A stretch of 16,098 nucleotides of DNA from DATAMF01 sp964472565 (GCA_964472565.1 CAYYNB010000145.1:1-16098), one strand, 5' to 3'; numbered from the stretch's first letter, positions 1-7,548 are shown. Numbers and translations: made by a program. Notes: generated by a model from the sequence alone, not told the origin.

Positions 1-3
1 ACA

Positions 4-75
4 TTTATCCCAAAGTAGGTTACTTTTATCCCAATTAAGGTTAAATAAGTAACCTGCTTTTACCGGTTTCTAACC
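4..75. repeat. 21-base-period direct repeat with inverted copies
   Basis: Positions 4-24 and 25-45 are two head-to-tail 21-base units. Both begin with TTTATCCCAA and both carry GGTTA at the same offset (18-22 and 39-43). The opposite orientation follows, with TAACC at 50-54 and 71-75, again 21 bases apart. The arms AAAGTAGGTTACTT (12-25) and AAGTAACCTGCTTT (47-60) are inverted copies matching at 13 of 14 bases around a 21-base spacer. The stretch is clearly more AT-rich than the genes beside it. Two helical turns per unit suggest an array of protein-binding sites, such as a transposase-bound element end, an operator or iterons. It may continue to the left of the window. The function is unknown. 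Confidence 0.6.
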
Positions 76-124
76 TGGGGCGCGTTAGAAAAAGGTTGTT
101 TTGCCGATTCGCATCTTGAGTTTC

Positions 125-134
125 AGACGCGTCT
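125..134. repeat. 10-base perfect palindrome
   Basis: AGACGCGTCT is perfectly self-complementary and lies 10 bases beyond the kinase stop codon. It has no loop and no T-run, so it is not a convincing terminator. It may be a protein-binding site or chance. Confidence 0.3.
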
Positions 135-144
135 ATTAGCGCAC

Positions 145-2349
145 CTAATATGGTTCAATCCAGTATTCGCCCACCGGGCCTTCAGCCACCCAGCCATAAT
201 AGCGCCCCGAATCGATCTGCCACCAACGCCAGTGATTCGCGGTGTCGCACACGGGGCCGCTGACCACCGTGAAGGTTTCGCCCGGCTTGAGCTGGCCGAG
301 GATGGTGGCGCTGGTGCCCGGCCCGGATCGGACGCGGCTCGGCAGCGGCGGATTGAGCGTGATCCGGCCCTGTTCGCCGGGGGTCATGCGCGGGTTGGGC
401 GCGCCGGGGCAGTCGATGGGACCCGTCTCGAACTGCTCGATCCAGTAGGTGCCGTTCTGCCCTTCCCCGATCCAGCCGGACCAGCGCCCCGTGCTGGAAT
501 AGCCTTCGACCTCGTACCACCACACGTCATCCACACATTCCGGCCCGCCGAAGACCCAGAACGCCTGGCCCGGTTCGATGCTCAGCACCGAGGCTTTGCG
601 CAGCCCCGGCGACGTACGGACATGGGTCGGGCTGTCCGGGTAGAGGGTGGTCCGCCCGCCGTAATTCACGCGCATCTGGGTGCGCATTGTGCAGGACGCG
701 CGCGTCTGAGTCGGGACGCGGGTATCGCTGGGGCGGATCGTCGGCAGCGGCGTTTTGGTCCAGGCGCTGGCGGTTCCGGTCAGCGCGGCCTGCACCGTCG
801 CCTCAATATTCGGCGTGGGCGTGTCGGTCCATTGTTCGGCGGTCTGCGTCAGGCGCTGCGCCAGCATCGCGTTCATCGTCTCTTCGAGATTGGGCGTAGA
901 GGACGGGATCGCCGTGTTGGTCGGGATGGATGTCAACGTCGGCGCAGTGGTCTGCGTCGGAGCCTGGGTCGGGATGGGTGTCCAGGTCGGCGCGGCGGTA
1001 TCGCTCGGCGTCACGGTCGGGCGCGGCGTAATCTTCAAGCCGCCGAGTCCCGGCTGCGTGCGCGTGACCTGGGGGGCGCGCGGTGTGGCGGTGAAAAGAA
1101 CTTCGACTTCGGCGGTAGCTTCAACCGTAGATTCGGCTGTCGCCTGCCCCAGCGCCGCGTCGGCGGTATGCGTGCCCTGCAACTCCGCGAGGCTGATCGA
1201 GGTTGCCTGAGCAGTGCCGACCTGATTCTGATCGCCGTCATCGTCGCCGCGATTCTGCATGACCAGCAGGACAGCAATCACGCCGATCACCAGCACCGCC
1301 AAGGCTGCCCCGACCCCGTAGAGCAGGCCGTTGTTCGATTTCGGGCGCGGCGCAGCCATGCCCCAGGGCGGCGTGACGGGCATTGGATACGCGGGCGGCG
1401 GCGGTGCAACGCGGGTCGGCGGCAAAATGGACGGCTTCGATCCGGCGGCAGGTGTCGCGCGGGCCACCTGATCGGGTGTGGCGCGCGGAAGTTTGGCGGC
1501 CAGCGTGTCGGGCGGCATGGTCTGCACGGCATGGCTGAATTCTTCGGCCATCTGGCGCGCGGAAGAATAGCGGTCTGCCGGATTTTTCGCCAGTGCGGTC
1601 AGCAGAATATGCTCGACGGGCGGCGGCAGCGAAGGATTGATCAGGCGCGGCTGCGGCGGCATGCTGTCGAAGTGTTTGTACATCATGCCGAACGGCGTTT
1701 CGGCCTGGAAGGGCAGCGCGCCGATCAGCATTTCGTACAGAATGATGCCGAGCGCGTAAATATCCGTGCGCGCATCGACGGGTTCGCTGCGCCACTGCTC
1801 CGGGGCCATATAGGCAGGCGTGCCCATCACCGCGCCGGTATTGGTCAGATTCGATTGGCTGGTGCTGCCCGCCAGCATTTTCGCAATGCCAAAGTCGGTC
1901 AGGTACGAATTATCCAGTTCGTCGAGCAGCACATTGTTGGGTTTCAGATCGCGGTGAATCACGCCGTGCAGGTGGGCGTATTCCAGCGCGGAGCCGATCT
2001 GAGAGAGCAGTTGGTTGACCTGCTGCAAGGTGAGCGGCGTCTGGCGCATGCGGGCGCTCAACGTGCCGCCTTCGATCAGCCGCATGACCAGATAGACCAG
2101 CTTATCGCTGCGGCCAAAATCGATCACGGGCAAAATATGGGGATGCTGCAACCGGGCAATCACCCGTGCTTCACGCTCAAAACGAGCGACAAATTCATCG
2201 TTTTCGGTCAGATCGGCGGCCATGATTTTGATCGCCACATCGCGCCCCATCGACTGTTGGTGCGCCCGGTAAACGGATGCCATGCCGCCCTTGCCGATCA
2301 ACGCGCCCAGCGTATACGGCCCAAGTTGTTGTCCGGTCAAATCTGCCAT
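145..2349 (-). CDS. Membrane-anchored PknB-type Ser/Thr protein kinase with SH3b-like sensor domains
   Basis: Predicted receptor kinase of 734 residues. The kinase domain (about 12-275) has a Gly-rich loop IGKGGMASVY, Lys41, Glu60, HRD at 132-134 with Lys136 and Asn139, DFG at 152-154 and APE at 182-184, so all catalytic residues are present. A Pro-rich juxtamembrane segment (about 290-335) leads to one membrane helix (about 341-364). A Thr/Pro-rich stalk (about 375-550) follows, then two SH3b-like modules (about 553-640 and 647-734), each with one Cys pair. Kinases of this layout face the cytoplasm with the sensor outside, and the SH3b modules may bind cell-wall material (inference). The ATG at 2349 is chosen over an upstream in-frame start at 2412: GGAG lies 9 bases before it and the family-typical N-terminus begins there. 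It lies 78 bases downstream of a C39-TPR gene on the same strand. No substrate is evident. Confidence 0.93.
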   Translation of the reverse strand: MADLTGQQLGPYTLGALIGKGGMASVYRAHQQSMGRDVAIKIMAADLTENDEFVARFEREARVIARLQHPHILPVIDFGRSDKLVYLVMRLIEGGTLSARMRQTPLTLQQVNQLLSQIGSALEYAHLHGVIHRDLKPNNVLLDELDNSYLTDFGIAKMLAGSTSQSNLTNTGAVMGTPAYMAPEQWRSEPVDARTDIYALGIILYEMLIGALPFQAETPFGMMYKHFDSMPPQPRLINPSLPPPVEHILLTALAKNPADRYSSARQMAEEFSHAVQTMPPDTLAAKLPRATPDQVARATPAAGSKPSILPPTRVAPPPPAYPMPVTPPWGMAAPRPKSNNGLLYGVGAALAVLVIGVIAVLLVMQNRGDDDGDQNQVGTAQATSISLAELQGTHTADAALGQATAESTVEATAEVEVLFTATPRAPQVTRTQPGLGGLKITPRPTVTPSDTAAPTWTPIPTQAPTQTTAPTLTSIPTNTAIPSSTPNLEETMNAMLAQRLTQTAEQWTDTPTPNIEATVQAALTGTASAWTKTPLPTIRPSDTRVPTQTRASCTMRTQMRVNYGGRTTLYPDSPTHVRTSPGLRKASVLSIEPGQAFWVFGGPECVDDVWWYEVEGYSSTGRWSGWIGEGQNGTYWIEQFETGPIDCPGAPNPRMTPGEQGRITLNPPLPSRVRSGPGTSATILGQLKPGETFTVVSGPVCDTANHWRWWQIDSGRYYGWVAEGPVGEYWIEPY

Positions 2350-2384
2350 ATGTGAGTGCTCCAGAGGGATACCGCGTGTGTCTA

Positions 2385-2412
2385 AGGATACCACGAGGTG
2401 ACACAGCGGCAA
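2385..2412 (-). promoter_or_regulatory. Weak candidate promoter for the kinase gene
   Basis: On the minus strand, TTGCCG (2412-2407) and TATCCT (2390-2385) are separated by 16 bases. Each hexamer matches the sigma-70 consensus at 4 of 6 positions. It lies 35 bases before the kinase ATG, in the gap after the C39-TPR gene, so the kinase may have its own promoter. The match is weak. Confidence 0.25.
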
Positions 2413-2427
2413 ATCGTCAGGACCGAT

Positions 2428-3513
2428 CTAGGGCAGTTTTTCGGTGGTCGTCAGCGGTGCGGGGGCGACATATTGCCCCGCCAGCACCTGATCACGTGCG
2501 TCCGAGGCGGGGGTAAAATGGGGATTCCAGGCAATGGCCCGGTTAAATTCGGCCAGCGCTTCATCGGTGCGGCCTAACGCGGCGAGCGCCAGACCTTTCC
2601 AATAACTGGTGTCTTCGATTTCCAGCGTGATCGCTTCCACGTCGCGCACAACGGCCAGCACATCGTAGTAGCGCCCGGTGTAGTAATAGGCGGCATAGGG
2701 GCCAAACTGGTACCAGATCATGCGGAACGGCAGGCCGATCTCAAAGGCACGATCATAGGCGGAGGCGGCGTCCGCATACTGCCCTACTGCTGCCGCCGAC
2801 GTGCCGCGATTGAACCAGCCCCACACATCCGACGGATCAGCGGCGGTTTCCTGCCGCGCGGTGATCAGCGCCTGGTCAGCAGCAGCCAGCGGATCGCTGA
2901 GCGGGCCGAGAAGCGCCAAGACGGTGCTTTCCTGCTCGACGGGATACACCACGATGAAGGTGCGGTTAAAGTGCCGCCACCACGCATCCAGATCGCTGTA
3001 GGTGTGCTGAATCCCCAGGTAATCCGCGCCGAGGCCCGAATAGCTGTCATACACCCAGAAGGTCTGCACGGCGTCATCGTAAGCGACCACCGTTTCATAG
3101 TGGCCCATCCATTCGTGGCCTTCGGGCTGAAAGCCGCTCTCGATGATCACCGGGAAGCCCGCCGCGATCAGGGCGCGGATCACGTCTACACTGCCGCCGT
3201 AGCGCCACAGCGCGCGGATGTTGGGCAGCACCGTCTGCTGGTTGACATAAGCCGCCATCTGATCCGGCGAGACATTTTTGTCTTCCACAGTAGGTTTGAG
3301 CCAGCCCGCCGCCGTCTGCTGATCATGCGGCCAGCCGTAGTAAGACAGCGCCATCGTCAGATTCACGGGGCCGCAGTTGCACCACGTCTGGAACTCGAAG
3401 CGCAGCCCGTTCAGCCGGGCATAGGGCGGCAGGGGACCGCTTTGGGCGTGGACAGAAAACAGGCCGATCAACAGGCTCAGAACGATAACCACCCACCGTA
3501 CGCGCTTGATCAA
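2428..3513 (-). CDS. Secreted C39-like cysteine peptidase with C-terminal TPR repeats (copy 1)
   Basis: The 361-residue protein has an N-terminal signal peptide (Lys/Arg, a hydrophobic stretch at about 8-20, then VHAQS). The C39_2-type papain-fold domain spans about 30-195. Gln42 lies ahead of the nucleophile Cys47 in QTWCNCGPVNLTMA, His138 is in GHYETVVAYDD and Asp156 is in VYDSYSG, so the Cys-His-Asp triad is complete. The tail (about 220-350) carries TPR-like helices, for example WGWFNRGTSAAAVGQYADA and ALAALGRTDEALAEFNRAI. The product is probably an extracellular or surface peptidase, or a peptide-binding relative, with a protein-interaction tail. Substrate unknown. The start is TTG at 3513, supported by GGGAG six bases before it. 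The stop of the upstream glycosyltransferase gene is only 15 bases away, so the two are probably one transcript. It is a clear paralogue of the gene at 5150-6217. Confidence 0.87.
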   Translation of the reverse strand: MIKRVRWVVIVLSLLIGLFSVHAQSGPLPPYARLNGLRFEFQTWCNCGPVNLTMALSYYGWPHDQQTAAGWLKPTVEDKNVSPDQMAAYVNQQTVLPNIRALWRYGGSVDVIRALIAAGFPVIIESGFQPEGHEWMGHYETVVAYDDAVQTFWVYDSYSGLGADYLGIQHTYSDLDAWWRHFNRTFIVVYPVEQESTVLALLGPLSDPLAAADQALITARQETAADPSDVWGWFNRGTSAAAVGQYADAASAYDRAFEIGLPFRMIWYQFGPYAAYYYTGRYYDVLAVVRDVEAITLEIEDTSYWKGLALAALGRTDEALAEFNRAIAWNPHFTPASDARDQVLAGQYVAPAPLTTTEKLP

Positions 3514-3528
3514 TGCTGGCTCCCTTGT

Positions 3529-5019
3529 TTAACCAAACCACTCATCCAGATCATCCCATAGCTGACTCAACGGGATTTTCGGGGAGCGGCAGACAAAAAT
3601 GACCGGATAATCCTGCTCCTCATTCTCCACATCATAGCGATTCGTGATCCGCGCCGCTGGAGCCACCTCATTAAACCAATTCTCTGCTCCCGATTGGCTG
3701 ATCCCCAGAACGATATAAACATCCGCGTCCAACCGTCCTTCAGACCAGTAGCGGTGCGTATTGACCGGGCTGATCGCTTCGGGCAGATCATAACGCTCCC
3801 CGTAGAGATTGATCGCGCCGGCTTCGCCATAATTGGCCGCGAAGATCGCCACCTTTTCACCGGGCGGCAGTGCAGCGCGCACCCCGGCCACGGTTTCAAC
3901 CAGTTCTTCCCAACCGATCATTTCTGGAAACGAATCGTTGAGTTCAACGACATCCTTCCACAGATCGGAATCGACAGGCACGACCGGAAGCGACGGCACG
4001 ACCATCAGCAATCCAGCGATCACCAGGGCGACGACCAACGCGCGTTTATACTTAAAATGCTGCTCGGTGACCACCGCACCCGCCGCCATCAGCATCGGGT
4101 AGGCCGGAGCCAGGTAATAAAAACGCCCCTTCATCACCAGGAACAGGATCAGCGCGCTCACAAAAATCCAACCCAACACGCGGTAACGTTGGCCCTGTGA
4201 TGAGAAGTAAAAATACAGGCCAGCCAGCACAATCGGAAGAGTCAGAAAGTTAATGTTGAGAAACTGCTCCGGCACAAAACCGTCGGCCCGGCCCCGCTCG
4301 ATATCGCGCTCGTTAATCGAATGGGTGTAGTCCAGTGAAATCCAGTCGTGGTTGAACTGCCAGAGGATGTTGGGCAGCATAATCAATAACGCCACACCGA
4401 CTCCAGCCCACAACCAGGGGCTGCGCAGATAGCGGCGCGCCGACGTGAGCAGAATCCCTGCCGCCAGGCTGACGCCGAAAAACAGCATGGTGTATTTGGT
4501 CATCATGCCCAGGCCAATCGCCGCCCCAATGCCAATCCAGTAGCGCGGATCTTCGGTTTTCAGCAGCAGCACGATAAAATAGATCGCCAGCACCCAAAAG
4601 AGTTGATCATAGGGTACGGCCTGGAACATCACACCCGTCATCAAAAAGGTAGGGGAAATCAAGACACACAGCGCGCCGAGTCCCTGGGCAAAACGCCCGC
4701 CGCCCAACTGCCGCACCATCAGACCGGTGAGCAGCATGATCCCGGCGCTCGCCAGGGCGGGCCATACCCGCAGCCCCACTAAGGACGTGACCCCAAACAC
4801 CACCCGCGAGATCGCCGCCAGCAACGGGGTGAGCGGCGGATGATCGACATACCCCCAGGCGAGATGTTTGCCATCATCGATATAGGAGAGTTCATCGCGG
4901 AAAAACCCATACTGCCCATTGACCAGCAGATGCACGATGATCTTCAAAAGGGCCAACCCGATTAGCAGTGCCGTACTGCTGCGCAGCCAATCGTTCTGAA
5001 AACGTGTGCGCGTGTTCAT
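3529..5019 (-). CDS. PMT/ArnT-like (GT39/GT83-type) integral membrane glycosyltransferase
   Basis: The 496-residue polytopic protein has roughly ten or more hydrophobic segments up to about residue 350, followed by a soluble C-terminal domain (about 365-496). Near the N-terminus a first extracytoplasmic loop carries FFRDELSYIDDG with Asp42-Glu43, followed by YVDHPPLTP (59-64). That acidic pair is the hallmark of polyprenyl-phosphate-sugar-dependent GT-C enzymes in the PMT_2 family. The enzyme would move a sugar from a lipid-phosphate donor onto a protein or lipid outside the membrane. Donor and acceptor cannot be read from sequence. The ATG at 5019, with a G-rich Shine-Dalgarno seven bases upstream, is preferred over an in-frame GTG at 5052 that lacks one. 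It sits between two paralogous C39-TPR genes and is tightly coupled to the downstream one, so those secreted proteins are possible acceptors (inference). Confidence 0.88.
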   Translation of the reverse strand: MNTRTRFQNDWLRSSTALLIGLALLKIIVHLLVNGQYGFFRDELSYIDDGKHLAWGYVDHPPLTPLLAAISRVVFGVTSLVGLRVWPALASAGIMLLTGLMVRQLGGGRFAQGLGALCVLISPTFLMTGVMFQAVPYDQLFWVLAIYFIVLLLKTEDPRYWIGIGAAIGLGMMTKYTMLFFGVSLAAGILLTSARRYLRSPWLWAGVGVALLIMLPNILWQFNHDWISLDYTHSINERDIERGRADGFVPEQFLNINFLTLPIVLAGLYFYFSSQGQRYRVLGWIFVSALILFLVMKGRFYYLAPAYPMLMAAGAVVTEQHFKYKRALVVALVIAGLLMVVPSLPVVPVDSDLWKDVVELNDSFPEMIGWEELVETVAGVRAALPPGEKVAIFAANYGEAGAINLYGERYDLPEAISPVNTHRYWSEGRLDADVYIVLGISQSGAENWFNEVAPAARITNRYDVENEEQDYPVIFVCRSPKIPLSQLWDDLDEWFG

Positions 5020-5096
5020 CGTTTTTCCCCCAATCACAACCTCGATAGACACATCCTATATCTATTTTGCTGTGAAGGGTAGCTGTTACAACATTT

Positions 5097-5148
5097 CCCC
5101 CTCCACCTTCCCCACCGGATGAGAAAGAAGGAGGGGGGGTTGTTTTTT
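5097..5148 (+). terminator. GC-rich hairpin with T-run, oriented for the plus strand
   Basis: CCCCCTCC (5097-5104) pairs with GGAGGGGG (5130-5137), and a flanking CTTC/GAAG can extend the stem with a small bulge. On the plus strand a T-rich tract (about 5140-5148) follows, as in a rho-independent terminator. Both neighbouring genes are on the minus strand, where no T-run follows the stem. It may still act as a 3'-end or insulating hairpin after the C39-TPR gene, whose stop lies at 5150-5152. Confidence 0.4.
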
Positions 5149-5149
5149 C

Positions 5150-6217
5150 CTACACCGGGGCTTTAAACTGGCCGGTTTCGACGAGAGTCTTAGCGGACTG
5201 CGCATCAGTGAAATTGCGGTTGAAGCTCAGCGCTTGGTTGAACTCGTTGATCGCGTCCTGCGTTTTGCCCTGGGCGGCGTAGACCATGCCGCGCCAGTAG
5301 TTGGTTTCTTCGACATACAGCGTAGTCGCTTCGGTATTGTTCGCCATCGTCAGCACGGTATCATAGCGGCCCACGTTGTAATACGATTCGTAGGGGCCGA
5401 ACTGGTACCACAGCATCCGGTACGGCAGATCGTGGCGGAACGCTTCGTCATAGTAGATCGCCGCGTCCGCATACTGGCCCAGTTTGGCCGCCGAAGTGCC
5501 CGCGTTGAACCACGCCCATTTATCGGCTTGATCGAGCGCGGCTTCGTCCAGCGCCTGATCAAGCGCCTGCTGCGCAGCATAGGCGGGATCGGCATAGCCG
5601 CCGAGAATCGAGCGCACGACTTCTTCACGCTCCAGCGGGAACAGCACGATAAACGCGCGGTTGAAATGCCGCCAATACTGGTCAAACTCGGCGTAGCTGT
5701 GTTCCATGCCGTAACCGCTGCCCAACCCCAGATAGCTGTCATACACCCAAACCGTCTGGGACGGATCATCATAGGCGGCGACGGTTTCATAATGGCCCAT
5801 CCAGCCCTTGTCTTCGACATCGTACCCGCTCTCGATGATCACGGGGAATCCGGCGGACAGAAATTCCTTCAGCAAGTCCAGCGTGCCGCCATAACGCCAC
5901 AGGGCGCGGATCGTCGGCATTTCGGTCTGCTGGTTGACATAGCCGACCATTTGGGCCGGAGATACATTTTTATCTTCGCCGTTCGGCTTGAGCCAGGCGG
6001 CGGCTAATTCCTGATCGTAACCCCAACCAAAGTAGGACATAGCCATCGTCAGATTGGCAGCGCCGCAGTTATTCCAGGTCTGGTAGATATGGCGCAGCCC
6101 GTCCAGCCGATACGAGGCGGGCGGATCGCCCTGTGCCAAACTCGGCGCAGCGGTGACGGCAATGATGATAATGAGGAGTCCGGCCCAAAACCGGCGGAGG
6201 TAGTATGCGATCTTCAT
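5150..6217 (-). CDS. Secreted C39-like cysteine peptidase with C-terminal TPR repeats (copy 2)
   Basis: The 355-residue protein has a signal peptide (MKIAYYLRRF, a hydrophobic core at about 11-24, then SLAQG). The C39-like domain (about 36-195) keeps Gln46, Cys51 in QTWNNCGAANLTMA, His142 in GHYETVAAYDD and Asp160 in VYDSYLG, so the catalytic triad is intact. The tail (about 220-345) has TPR-like helices such as WAWFNAGTSAAKLGQYADA and VYAAQGKTQDAINEFNQAL. It aligns end to end with the protein from 2428-3513, sharing long identical blocks (EDKNVSP, IRALWRYGG, GFPVIIESG). The usual CGP after the nucleophile is CGA here. The ATG at 6217 is preceded by AGGG at 8 bases. A TTG at 6235 in frame has no good site. 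Substrate unknown. Confidence 0.87.
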   Translation of the reverse strand: MKIAYYLRRFWAGLLIIIIAVTAAPSLAQGDPPASYRLDGLRHIYQTWNNCGAANLTMAMSYFGWGYDQELAAAWLKPNGEDKNVSPAQMVGYVNQQTEMPTIRALWRYGGTLDLLKEFLSAGFPVIIESGYDVEDKGWMGHYETVAAYDDPSQTVWVYDSYLGLGSGYGMEHSYAEFDQYWRHFNRAFIVLFPLEREEVVRSILGGYADPAYAAQQALDQALDEAALDQADKWAWFNAGTSAAKLGQYADAAIYYDEAFRHDLPYRMLWYQFGPYESYYNVGRYDTVLTMANNTEATTLYVEETNYWRGMVYAAQGKTQDAINEFNQALSFNRNFTDAQSAKTLVETGQFKAPV

Positions 6218-6247
6218 ATGCTTTACCCTATCCAACTAAAAAAGGCC

Positions 6248-6253
6248 ATTATA
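6248..6253 (-). promoter_or_regulatory. Candidate -10 element upstream of C39-TPR copy 2
   Basis: On the minus strand this reads TATAAT, a perfect -10 hexamer, about 30 bases before the ATG at 6217. A TTGACA also occurs (6291-6286) but lies 32 bases away, too far to pair with it, and no good -35 sits at 16-18 bases. The perfect hexamer in a 126-base gap supports a promoter here, but its exact form is uncertain. Confidence 0.4.
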
Positions 6254-6343
6254 CCGATGACCTCTTTAATACCGTAGTCGAAATTTGTCAATCTGGAAAG
6301 GGGCAGGCGTATAACCGTAGGGGGAACAGCGGGGCGGCGTCAG

Positions 6344-7444
6344 CTAATGGCGTTCGGGCAGCGATCCCTGGCGGCTGGCGTTTTCCTCGGATGGAGACAG
6401 CAAGGGATACTGCTCATTGGCCGGGCTGGACGTCAGCGCGCGCGCCCCACTTTCGACCAAAATGGGCATGGCGTCGATGGGCAGCGCCGCCGTTTCGTAG
6501 ATATTCGAGTCGCCCATCACATCCGAGGTAAACAACACGGACGACGAATCGCAGCGCCAGCTTGGGGCATAATCAAACACATCGTTCATCGTCACCAGCC
6601 GCGTCTGGCCGCTGGTCAGTTGATAAACGTAAATATCCAGATCGCCATCGAGATCGGACTGGTAGGCGATCATGGTGCCATCCGGCGACCAGACTGCATT
6701 CGTGGCATCCCCCGCCGAATCACTGATCAGGCGCACGTTAGAACCATCGACGCTCATCACATACAGCCTACTCAGTTCACTGTCACGGTAGGACCGGAAG
6801 ACAATCTGCGAGCCGTCGGGGGAAAACATCGCGTCGTGATCGTCACCCATACCATCACTCAGCCGGACCACTTCCCCACTCGCCGGATTCAAGCGGTAGA
6901 TTTGCCACAAGCCATCCCGATCACTCTGAAACAGCAGGCTGCTGCCATCCGGCGACCAGGATGGATTGATGTCATTCGCGGGATCATTCGTCAGCAGCGC
7001 CGAGGTTCCGGCGGCGAGATCGAAGAGGGCAATATCCCAGTTGCCCGCACGCCCCGATTCATAAGCGATCCAATTGCCAGTAGGCGACCAGGTGGGGTCA
7101 ACGTCGATGGTGTCTTTGGCGGTGGTGATGCGCCGCACGCTGAGTTCGCTCGTGCTGCCGACATAAATTTCCCAGTTGTCATCCCGGCTGCTGGCGAAGG
7201 TAAATTCGGCACGATCCGGCGACAGACTCGGCCCGACATCGTACACCCGTTCACCAACGCCGCCGGTCAGGTTGAAAGCATGATCGGGGCGATCTGTCGA
7301 GCGGAAGATTTCCCAATCGCCGCTTTGATCGGTGTGGTAGAGGAACCAGTCGAAACAGGCCGTTTGGGAGGTCGATTCGCCGTGTACCGGGGTAAACGAA
7401 AAAGCCAACAGCAAACAAAACACCAAACTCGCCAAACGGCCCAT
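6344..7444 (-). CDS. Secreted TolB-like (PD40/WD40-like) beta-propeller protein
   Basis: The 366-residue protein has a signal peptide (hydrophobic at about 5-17, then PVHGES). Almost all the rest is repeats of the TolB/PD40 type: a WSPDG turn followed by [IL].F.S.RDG.W.IY. I count seven strand motifs, at about 34-50, 81-97, 126-142, 169-186, 213-231, 258-275 and 302-318, enough for a closed propeller. The N-terminal domain of true TolB is missing, so this is not the Tol-Pal component. Proteins like this are exported and bind ligands or partners. No catalytic residues are evident. The mature protein has only two cysteines, Cys30 in the first blade and Cys298 in the last. The ATG at 7444 has AGGGGG four bases upstream. 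The last 25 residues are polar and probably disordered. Confidence 0.85.
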   Translation of the reverse strand: MGRLASLVFCLLLAFSFTPVHGESTSQTACFDWFLYHTDQSGDWEIFRSTDRPDHAFNLTGGVGERVYDVGPSLSPDRAEFTFASSRDDNWEIYVGSTSELSVRRITTAKDTIDVDPTWSPTGNWIAYESGRAGNWDIALFDLAAGTSALLTNDPANDINPSWSPDGSSLLFQSDRDGLWQIYRLNPASGEVVRLSDGMGDDHDAMFSPDGSQIVFRSYRDSELSRLYVMSVDGSNVRLISDSAGDATNAVWSPDGTMIAYQSDLDGDLDIYVYQLTSGQTRLVTMNDVFDYAPSWRCDSSSVLFTSDVMGDSNIYETAALPIDAMPILVESGARALTSSPANEQYPLLSPSEENASRQGSLPERH

Positions 7445-7548
7445 GATTCCCCCTACAAAAAGAGCGATTTCTCTATTAGTCGAGCATCCGCCGCGAAAAG
7501 GGTTGTCATAATCTTAACGCTGCGTGAATGAAAAAGAAAGAGCCAAGT

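Noticed and set aside
4..75. CRISPR array
   Set aside because: The repeat units are 21 bases, adjacent and imperfect, change orientation and have no spacers between them.
125..134. Terminator for the kinase gene
   Set aside because: The palindrome has no loop and no following T-run on the minus strand. No clear kinase terminator is seen in 1-144.
915..1025. Imperfect tandem DNA repeats resembling a minisatellite
   Set aside because: They are explained by the Thr/Pro-rich stalk of the kinase (TPTP-type codons), so they are coding low complexity and not a separate repeat element.
232..2355. A 707-codon open frame on the plus strand opposite the kinase gene
   Set aside because: It is antisense to a gene with complete kinase motifs, and its translation is Arg/Gly-rich without domains. 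GC-rich codon use leaves the opposite strand open. Long antisense frames opposite other genes (for example 5234-6007 and 6347-7531) were dropped for the same reason.
6286..6291. TTGACA (minus strand) as -35 partner of the TATAAT at 6253-6248
   Set aside because: The spacing is 32 bases, about twice what a sigma-70 promoter allows. The -10 candidate is kept alone.
7415..7444. Lipoprotein signal peptide in the TolB-like protein
   Set aside because: Cys10 lies too early, inside the hydrophobic core, and no lipobox precedes the cleavage region. An ordinary signal peptide ending near VHG fits better.
6344..7444. True TolB of the Tol-Pal system
   Set aside because: Only the propeller is present. 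The TolB N-terminal domain and other tol genes are absent nearby.
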